Shown here piece by piece: positions 54,773 through 64,000 of a stretch of 64,000 nucleotides of DNA. Source of the DNA: Mycteria americana (lineage: Eukaryota; Chordata; Aves; Ciconiiformes; Ciconiidae); contig NC_134365.1 of the NCBI RefSeq assembly GCF_035582795.1, positions 40,156,135-40,220,134 on the forward strand, read 5' to 3'. A program made the position numbers and the translations under genes. The stretch's first letter is position 1; every line of letters starts with the position of its first letter. The notes beneath the pieces were generated by a model, which saw only the letters and a list, made by a program, of their open reading frames with translations, ran no database searches and was not told the origin of the DNA.

Positions 54773-57700
54773 TCTTTGGGGGGGGGGGGGTGTGTGACAA
54801 AAATCTTGCTGTTTGCACCTATTATTGCTGAACACTTCAGTGGTCAGGTTTAGGAAATCACAGATTTCCAAAGGTTTCATGCTGTGTGTTTATGCAAAGT
54901 ATAATTTAATAATGAGTTGGATAATGTTTGAGCTGGAGTCTGTAAGGATGCTTGACATCCATAGTTGACTTCTTGAAAAATGATAGGAATGACTTCCATC
55001 AGTCAAATGAAACAGCTTAAATGTCAGGAGCTCAATCTTAACTTGTACATTTAAATGAAATTTTATGTTCTTATTTTAAAGAAAATGCAAAAGTAAGTGG
55101 ACTTTTTTTTAAAAACAAAATCTGTACTGGCTAAATGGTCACTAATCGTGTTCCTAAACACTTAGGAACTTTTGAAGCTGTATTTGTGCAGAATTTCTGA
55201 CCCTTTTACTGCAGTGTAAACAGAAGTTAGAAATAGCATTGTTAGGAGTTGTAGAATGCCAACATGCTGCTTGTATAAGTCTAGAGTAAAAAAGCTTTAT
55301 CAATACGCTTCTTGATGTTGCAACTGAAATACTATGCTTTTTATAAAAATATTAATTTTCCTAACTTTTGAACAGATTTCAGAATTTGCTTGAATTTATA
55401 CTTTGCACACATAACTGTAGCTTTATAAGAACTTACCTTTGCATAAAATACATTGAAAGAAAGCTGTTTCAGAGGCTACAGCCTGTTTTCTGTTAGGTGT
55501 TCTGTAGTTTTCTGTAAACGTGGTGTACAAGTTGATCTGTTTTAGCAGATCCCAGTAATATCTTTTTACATTATAATGAAGCTGTATCTTCATAACCACT
55601 TTAAAATGGTTAAAGTATGACCTGTTGCCAAAAAATAAGAGTATGATTTCTCCTTAGGCTTCGTGGTCCAGCCTCTCTTTTGTTGGCACTAGTAATAGTG
55701 TGGCCTCCTGATCAGCAAGATCAGCACAGTGGTTTGGATTGAAGCTTGTCTGGCTAATAGAAGATTAGCCAGAGCAGGAAAGACCATGTCTTTGAGCTGC
55801 AGTCACCTTTAGATCAGCTGAAGGTAACACAAAATAGCATTCTGAGAAAGAGCACAACAGTGAATTTAAAATACCCCATCTCACAATGAATTCACAAAAG
55901 GAAAACTTCACACTACTTGATAGCCATGCACCTATTTTCTATACATGGGAGGAAATAATACATCCCTGTTATAAATTGAATTTGCATTATCTCAGAAACA
56001 TAGGCTTGGTTTTGAAAGTGTTTTTGTTATCTCTTACTTCCTGTCAGTTCTAGTAGACATAATTCTAGTTGACAATGACAAACTTTTAAAATAATTATTT
56101 ATTTTTGGCATTTTTTTCTGGGCTTCAGTGTCAACATATAGGGAAGAGCAAGTTCAGTGGGACATAGATATGTAAATATTAGTATTGAGTAATTTGGAAT
56201 TCTCTATGATTTCACAACAGTAGTAATATCCCCCACCCCCCCACCCCCCACCCGGAAGCAAGCAGGGGTTCGCATGTAAAATTTTACAGAAAATTTTACA
56301 GAGTAGCCCAATATTTAATCTGCAATATTTGGAGTGGCCTTTAGTGAGTGTTACACAACTATTTTAATTATCAATATTCACTGTTTTGGCTTGTTTTTTT
56401 AAAGATCTACGGTCATCTTAGTTATTCCCTTTATGTAACTAATATCAAATACTCTGGTTAAAGTACATAAGTACTACTCGTAATGGAAATGATACATGAA
56501 TAGAGTACAACTGAATTTCTTTCGTAAACGCGATTTTTTACATCCTTCTCCCCACCTCCCAGTCATTCCTGTACCACACATACTTAAGTATGGCTACTGG
56601 GACACAATTAATGTAGTGTGGTTTTTTAAATTGTGAAAGAGAATTTTTAAGAGAAACTCAAAACTTTTAAAAGTTTAGCTTTAATCTTGAGTGTATGGTT
56701 AAAAGAGCTTTCACAATTCCAACTGTTTTGAAAGCTGTCTGCCTGTAATGTTAAAATCTTTGACATAAAGCGTGACCCTTATTAACATGAGCATCTGCTT
56801 ATAAGAGTAGAAAAAGCACCTGTTTTCTTTAACCTTAACCTTAATATTTCCTTTTCAGTATAAATACTTGTTGCTACCTATAAAATAATTGTGCTTTTGC
56901 TTATGTTCAGCGTTCTTGTTCGGTCTGCCTAGATCAGTGCTGTTCCTTTGTGCAGAATAAATTAAGATGCAAAATTATTTGGGATTTTTCCTGACTGTTA
57001 AGTTCAGAATGATGGAAAGATTTATTACATGAAACTTAAATTCTTAATGCTAACTTGTAGCTTTACTGACTGTGAGGGGTGATCTTAGACACAGCTGTTC
57101 ACAGGAATTTTTTTCTCTGTTCTCCCCAGAAATGTCCTATCTGTCCCTGTTGCTTGAAGACAACAGAAACCCCAGGTTTCTGGGGTTGCACTGAATCAGT
57201 AGCAAGCATGTGATGTTAATTACATATTACTAATAACATCTGGTTTTGCTATTCATACTGTTGTTTTGTTCTGGATAGACTAAATAAGCAAGAACACTTA
57301 AATATTTTTAATTTGAAAGCACCAGTTTCTGGTAATTGAAGATGTAGCTTTTTAGGAATGACTTGGAAAATACATATAAATCTTAATGGCATCCTTTAAT
57401 GGTTTATATTTATCTTGATATTGTTTAAAATATTATTATATTGTGTATATAGATAAATTTCTATGGGAAAATGTGCACAGAGTATGATATACATGCCTAT
57501 GCTCATTAATTTGTTTGACCGTTTTTGGTGGTGGTTTGAGGGGGGTGTTTGTAAGTTAACTTAATATGAAATGATAATCTTAGTGTTAGTTCTCACAGAT
57601 CTGTTACAACTTTTTGAGAATCCATGTTTATTTTTACAAGTAGCATGATTTATCTAGCTAGCACAGGCAGCAATAGCAGGGAAGAGATGGAGGCGCAGGC

Positions 57701-60700
57701 AGTTGGTGCATTAAAGTTTCTAGAAAGCTCAAAGAGACTATTCCTTTTTATGAAATGAAGACCAGCAATCTATTTCGGAGTTAGTGGAGCAAATACTGTA
57801 TTTGCGTGTTGTGAGACCACGTGTAAAATGTCCTGCTTAAAACCACTGGGTAAATGGGGGGGTTCTAGCATGTGGGAAAGCTTTGGAAAGGAGAAACAGC
57901 ATGCTCAGGAACTAGCTGTGTCTGTATTACCATGCCAATGGGTACAAATTATTATGTCCTTCTGCCTGTTTATTGTGTAGCTTTGGTAAAGACTGACCTT
58001 TTTGCATTAGAGACTGTTAACTTGGATAATTCTGTGTATTTTGGGACTAGGTAATTAATGGATGTTAAGTCCAACTGATGACCAAAGTTCTTTGAACCTG
58101 TCAAGCATACTTACTGGATGTGTTTCCAAAACATGCCAATATCCAAAATTACAAACTTGTTGGGCCCCTTGGGCAGATTGATGAGATAATTTTTGTGCAT
58201 TTGGTAGAAATAAGTTGCACCATCCTAATGTCTATTCATTGAGGTTCTTGATGGTTGTTTAGGTTGTTTACTGATACATCCTCAACTTCATTTACCATGA
58301 AGTAACAGTTTTCTTAAATGTTTGTTGGGTACATGCTCTCCTGACCCACCTTCTCTCCTTGGCACATAGACTTTCCCTTCTATAGCCTTCAGATTGTAAG
58401 GGAATGGTGAGAGACTTTTTGACAAGATGGCCTTTTTGCCTCAGTATATATGAGCAAAGCTCTAAAAATGGTTATGAAAAAGATTTTAATCTCACATGAT
58501 TGAGCCTCCTATATATGGACCTTTGGACTCACTAGTTGTATTATCTTTAAGACTACAGTTCCTGTCGGAAAAGTAAACTACTTCTGGCACAGCATGTCTT
58601 GAGAATATCTTTATTTCAAGGTCTTCTACCATTACATTTTCTTCCCTTTTCTCTTGTACTGTTGCAGACAAAGGTTTTAAACATAAAAATAAAAAAGTGG
58701 ATTTGTCAGCACTGCATGCTGACTGTAAGGAAGGTATAGCTGCAGTCAAGTTTACTGACAAGTTGTACGCTTTCCCCTTTCCAAGTCTGTATCCATCAAC
58801 TGTATGTTTGATGTCTTTACAGTTGTGGGTTTGAAGGGTTATAAGCCATACAGTATCAAATAATACCTCTGTTCAAGTATAGAATTGCACATAAAAACTC
58901 GTACTCAAATTAAGGGTGAACTTCAAGGCACTTAAATTGTATGATAAGCATAATGCTGTTTTAACATAGTTGAAATGAGTCTGCTCATTGCCAGTTCTTG
59001 GGCAGAGCATATTTTCACTGCATGGGAACAGACAAAAGCAACAAGAGAGCTGTGCCATACATGGGGATGCCAGTTTAGACTGGTGGAGGTGTTCCTGCCT
59101 AGGAATTGTGGCTGGACAAACAGTTTTCATGTCTGTTACAGTGTGTGCAATGGTCAGCTGAAATTACATCTCTCTTGTGGTAGCTGCACTATAAATATTG
59201 GGGCAGGAATTACCAGCTGTTTTTTAGAGTTTATAGTCTAAATGGATAAGACAGGCATGCAAAATGAGAAAAATACATGTATTACATAAGTGATTGTAGG
59301 TTGACAGCAATGGAGGTAGCAAGGTCCTGGATATGGACTAGGGATGAGCTGAACAAAGAAAATGGAATGAGAGGCAGATAGCTGAGATGAGGTGTGGTGA
59401 GAGAAGGAGCAAGGAAGTGAGATGAAGACTGTAACAGAAAGAAAAGGTCAAGCCAGTATAGAAAAGGCAGTCAGTGAGATGTACAGAGAATTTTCTGAAT
59501 GTCCTGGAAACCAAAGGTACTGGCCTTGATCGGCTCTGGTCCTGTCACCTGGGGTACTTGTCTGGCTTCATCTGACTGGCCATCTCCGCTGGACAGAATA
59601 TTTGGCAGTGTGGTGATACTCATCACCCTACTGATTCACTAAACCCCAAAGTTGATACAAAAGGGCCAATTGTTATTTTCAGGGTATTTCCCAGTAGAAG
59701 TCCCTGTGGCAGGAGATGGAATGCTATAGGAAAGACAGGGGAAAAAAAAAAATAGAGGTAGACAGAAAAGGAAGGAACACTATGTTCAGTAGTTCATGCT
59801 TTATGAATCATCATATAAAACTGTTACCTGAACTGTGTGCTTCTGGGAAACCTCCTCTTATACAGTACAGTGAGGGTTTTTTTCTTTATCGACTAGGTGA
59901 AACTCATTATCAAAAGATAGTAGATCAAAAGTACCAGTTATGTTAATGAAACCTTTAAGTTTACACTTCAGACTTCATAGCTTTGTTACATAGCAAACAT
60001 TTTGATTTTTCTATCCAAAGAGGCACATACTTTCAAACCGTGTGTGTTCATTGATGTTATTTCCACTGTTCCATGCTTTAGGATACTCAGTAATCACTTC
60101 TGTAGTTTACATCAGTCTTGTATGTAATGTGGTGATATGCTAAAATTTAGTCCTTGGCAGGAATATATTTCAACACCAAGTTCAAATGTAGTTTTTATTC
60201 TAAAACTGCTTTTGAAAATCTTTAAATATTGGAGAAAGGAGTTGTTTTTTGTTTGTTTTGGTTTTTTTTTTTAATGCTGACATTTATTCTTGATCATAAG
60301 TTGCTTAAGGCTAGAATGGAGGAACCAACTCTGACTCCTTTGTGTTCTGATAAGATACGTCTCACCCATTTACTCTTGAATTGAAAGCAGTTAACTTACT
60401 ACCTAAATAATGTATTCTAGAAAGTTACCTGACCTTGATTTCAGAGCTACTCAAGACATCAAAGATCCACCAGTTTTCTTGTCAGCTTATTACAGACATT
60501 AATTACCATGTATTTATTATATGTTTAATTATTTGGTGGTTTTTGTACTTAATGGTTTTTTAAAACTACTTTTTTTTTTTTTTTAATTCTCAAAGGTTCT
60601 ATCAAGTTGTCTCATCTTGAAACTCTTTTTTTCCATTTGACCAATGATTTTTGGGTGTAAATATTTATTAAACTAACTTCTCAACCTAGAAGTCCCATCT

Positions 60701-63700
60701 TAATCCATTTGTAGTGAACTTACTTGCTTAGGACAGAATAGCTCAGGGATCAGGCAATATCCCACATCTCTTGAACACAAGAGAGCACTCAAAAATCATT
60801 ACTGCTTTTTTTTTCTTAGAATAACACACCATTCAGGGGTTTCGGGTGACAGGGTGTTCAGCTAATAAAATATATATGAAATAGCTCCTCAGAAATTACT
60901 TTTAAATTGCTGTATTTTGCTATGATAACTAGTAAAAACAAATTCTCTCTGTGGACAGTGCTGTTTTGGTTTAGCTGGTTTAGACTTTTTGTATATCATT
61001 CCCTGGCTGTTGCTGAGCAGTTGAAATGTGTTGTAGGGAGTGAGAAGATCCTTTAACTGCTTTACAGGAGTTTGAATATTAACGGTGGTAACAAGCAATT
61101 TCCCTTACTTAAAAAATAAATTGTTAAAATGTATAGTTCACTGCAGAAATGCTAATAAGCTGGAGTAGAGAAACATAACAAGGGAAGTCAGTATTTCATA
61201 CAGATATTTTACTGCTTTGAGTTTTCACCTGGAGAGTAAATCTAGAAGGGACTTAGTAAATCAACTTAAATGTCTGTTGGAATTTGATTTTGACTTGAAG
61301 TCTAGTTTAAGATGTTGAATCATATAAATTTAAAATACAAATCTAGTTCTGAGAATTGAGCGAATTAGAATAGATTTTTGCTTTCTTTCCATTCTTGTCT
61401 AAGTAAGTGCCAGCAAGCTTTATGGGCTTGTTATTTAGATGAGTTTTATGCCAAAACATTTTACATCCCGTGTTTTTAAACAAGTTGTGCTGTTTTGCTA
61501 GAGACCACCGAGTTTTAACCCACAAAATGCTGTAGTTGTAGATTCTGTGAATGATTGTTTTTATGTAACTAAAGTTATCTGTCTTCTAGAAAATTGTTGG
61601 ATTGGGGTGGTATCCATTTTGCTTGTTGCACCTGCTTTAAAATTAAGCTGCAAGCTTCATGGATGAGTCAGAATCATAGCTTTTTAAATGTTTCTGTTAA
61701 AAAAAAAAACTGCCTAAATTTGAATTCTTCTGTGTCCTGTCCATTCTTTCAAGTTTTCTGTGACTCTTCATTGAAAATAAGGTGTGATTGATTATTTAAC
61801 TGCAGCACAGAATAGAGTAACTACAAAGGTGTATCTGTGGGCGTAGTTTCAAAGAGCATTTCTCTTTGTGGTGCTGTTGGTATAAACAGTGCCACCCCCG
61901 TATTTGTGTTCGGGTGTTCATGTGGTGAACCTGATCAGGAAGCTGGTCCAGATTAAAAAATAGCTGAGCAGGGAAAATGATGATTATTTTTAACCCAGAT
62001 CAGTTATGAGTGACATACTGATGTTTGGAAGTGGGGGGTAACTGAAGAAACATTTCTAGAAAGTAAAACCTGAGATAGCTGAAATTCAGGTGGGTATCGG
62101 GTTTTCTTATTAGTTTTTTGTTTGTATTTTATTTCTCAGTAGCAATAAATTATATTTTGTATACATTTAGGTGGAGATGTACATATTAGCTGGAGGAGGA
62201 ACATAAGTCAATTTATCTCTGGTCAAGTTGTGCTAACGAAGCTGTGATCTGGGTATGGCTTGAAGTCCCAGCTGAGCTAAGCACACAGTTAGCTGTAGTC
62301 CTGCTCCCCCCTGCACATTCCTGCCTTCTCTCAGTTGTGCCAGCTCTGTCACTAGGCCAGCAGGGAGGCAGCTCAGGAAGCTAAACTGGCTGAAATGTAA
62401 CCTTCCAAAAATATATATTCTGTGGCCTTGCTCCATGAAGCAGCTCACCATGGAGACTGATGAGAGCTAGAGCTCACCTGTGGCGAAGAGCAGCAGGAGA
62501 GCCCATCGCTGTACCTCAGACTTGTGTTATTGTGTAGCCTTTGGACGCAGGAGTGTGACCTCCTGAAAGGTGGCTGCATGTATTTCTAAGCAGCCCTGCC
62601 ACCCTGCTCCTGCTCTCTGCACTGCCTGCCTGTCCCTCCACACTACTGCTGCATGATGCCTGCCTGGTTTCGGCAATCACCTCTCCCCTCTGCTCCCCTG
62701 GCACCCTTGCAACTCTCCATTGCGTCTTGCAAAGTGCTGCTCAAACTGGAGGGGGGAGGAGGAGAGATGGGAAGGGGAAATGAGCCTTGAGCTTGTGGAC
62801 TTCAGTTTGAGGAATGCTGGTTTAGGAGATGCAGTGGCTGACGTATGAATAGGGACTCTTCATAAAGGAGACAATTTGTCTGCTTTAGCCAATAAAGCAG
62901 TTAATGCCAAGAATACTTCAGAATTGGCAGCTCCCGTGGAGGCCTGCAGGGCTTTCAGAGCATCAGTGGTACATTTATTTTGGTTTCTTGTTTGCAAAGC
63001 CTTTTTGAAGTTTAATAATAAAAAATGTAATAGAAGAGCTACTGTTCGTATCCTTTAAGCTAATGTACTCTACCAAGTGGTACTACTTCAGTATCCATTA
63101 AATAGCACAGCTGGCACAGCATAACAAGAGTGTGATCTGTGTGGGTAGTGTTATTGATGAAAGAGAGTATAATATAAATGTGAATAATTAATGTAGTGTA
63201 CCCCAGGAGCACACATGTTGGTTGGTGTCCCCCTGCTGCCTTCAGTGTATATGTGTTTTGCACTGTGGAAATTCATCAGAAAAAAAATTAATTGTGTAGC
63301 TGTGGAGGGTAAATTTTGGAGGCTTTAGTCGCAAGTAAAGACAAGACCCTGTTGTGGAATTGATACCATTTTCAAAGGGTGCTATGGGTGCTGCTTTGAC
63401 GTAATCATGGCTAGTAATGGTAATAAAGTCTTGGCATCTTCAGCAGTCTCTAGAATTAATCCTTTAGGAGAGAAAATGGGCATTCAATATAGCCATCAGA
63501 TGCTAGCAAAATGGATGGGCAAGGACTAGCTTGTCCATGCTAGCTATAAACCAAATCAGCTTATTTTCCATATGCAAGAGTGTTTGAAGTTTTCGTGTGG
63601 TATTTTAAACTACATCAACCTCATTCTTAATACCTAGAAGTTGCAGAAGTTTGCAGCATGTAAGATTCACTCATAAAATAACACAGAATCATAAAGCCAG

Positions 63701-64000
63701 CATGAACTCATATGTAGAGATTACCACTGAATGTAGTTGGTAGAGAAACAAAAAAAATCTATACTAAGGCTTTGAGGGCTACAGTATTCCAGGTTATATT
63801 TGACACACTACAGTACTCAGAATTCCCCATAGCCAAGGAGAGGTGAAGGTGTGGGAGGTTTGTCTGAGGCTGAAACTTGAGGCTACTGTCCCAGCATGAG
63901 GAAAGTTCAGTGCACTTCTTAGGCCTTTCATTTAGGACTTTTTTTTTTAATGGAGTTGTGTCACTCTTTTGCTCATTCAGAGAGGATTATAGGTGAGTCT
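54773..64000 (+). other. Probable FRS2 5' intron, right part
   Basis: No recognised exon, RNA gene or clear repeat. A G10-12 run directly follows the CR1 tail (54777-54791). A C-rich tract is at 56230-56253 and a direct repeat 'aaaattttacaga' at about 56278-56302. A GC-richer patch lies at about 62230-62830 with overlapping open frames on both strands. FRS2 coding exons, if this is FRS2, must lie beyond the right edge. Confidence 0.35.
56230..56253. repeat. C-rich / G-quadruplex-type tract
   Basis: C5-A-C7-A-C6-A-C3: on the minus strand four G-runs separated by single T bases, a standard quadruplex-forming pattern. Confidence 0.8.

Overview
The window looks like nuclear DNA from a bird, probably not a galliform. 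The evidence is several CR1 LINE copies (one 2.3 kb long, ending in the CR1-type octamer tail), LTRs of families I recall from neoavian genomes, two strong CpG islands in AT-rich DNA, and the gene order lysozyme remnant - YEATS4 - large intron, which matches the LYZ-YEATS4-FRS2 order of amniotes. Repeat family assignments are from memory and should be confirmed with a repeat library.

Left flank (1-8.4 kb): mostly unannotated sequence with a MIR-like SINE and a CR1 3' end. At 4.07-5.75 kb lie remnants of a c-type lysozyme gene on the + strand. Exon 1 and the 3' half of exon 2 are recognisable, but the start codon is lost, a stop replaces codon 2, there are frameshifts, and the region that should hold both catalytic residues is missing or decayed. 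A minus-strand solo LTR (7.8-8.4 kb) sits between this pseudogene and the next CpG island.

YEATS4 (8.5-14.43 kb, + strand): the only complete, intact protein-coding gene. Seven coding exons with consensus splice sites give 684 nt, i.e. 227 codons plus stop, and the chromatin reader YEATS4/GAS41 (YEATS domain plus C-terminal coiled coil). A CpG-island promoter with GC boxes lies upstream and an AATAAA signal lies about 390 nt after the stop. A minus-strand CR1 fragment lies in intron 6.

Intergenic region (14.4-35.6 kb): an LTR-like element with an internal degenerate tandem array (14.75-15.5 kb), a solo LTR (21.8-22.4 kb), two decayed CR1 copies in tandem (27.7-29.5 kb) and MIR-like pieces. 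It also holds unexplained protein-like open frames at 23.1-23.6 and 24.2-25.4 kb on the minus strand.

CpG island 2 (35.65-36.7 kb) and right side (36.7-64 kb): the island looks like a second housekeeping-type promoter. By synteny it is most likely the start of FRS2, with the rest of the window being its long 5' intron; no FRS2 coding exon was seen. The right side carries a 45-bp CR1 end, a CR1 fragment joined to a U6 snRNA retrocopy (51.39-51.65 kb), and the long but dead CR1 LINE (52.48-54.77 kb).

The most notable observations are the U6-CR1 chimera, the lysozyme pseudogene next to an intact YEATS4, and the unexplained open frames at 23-25 kb.
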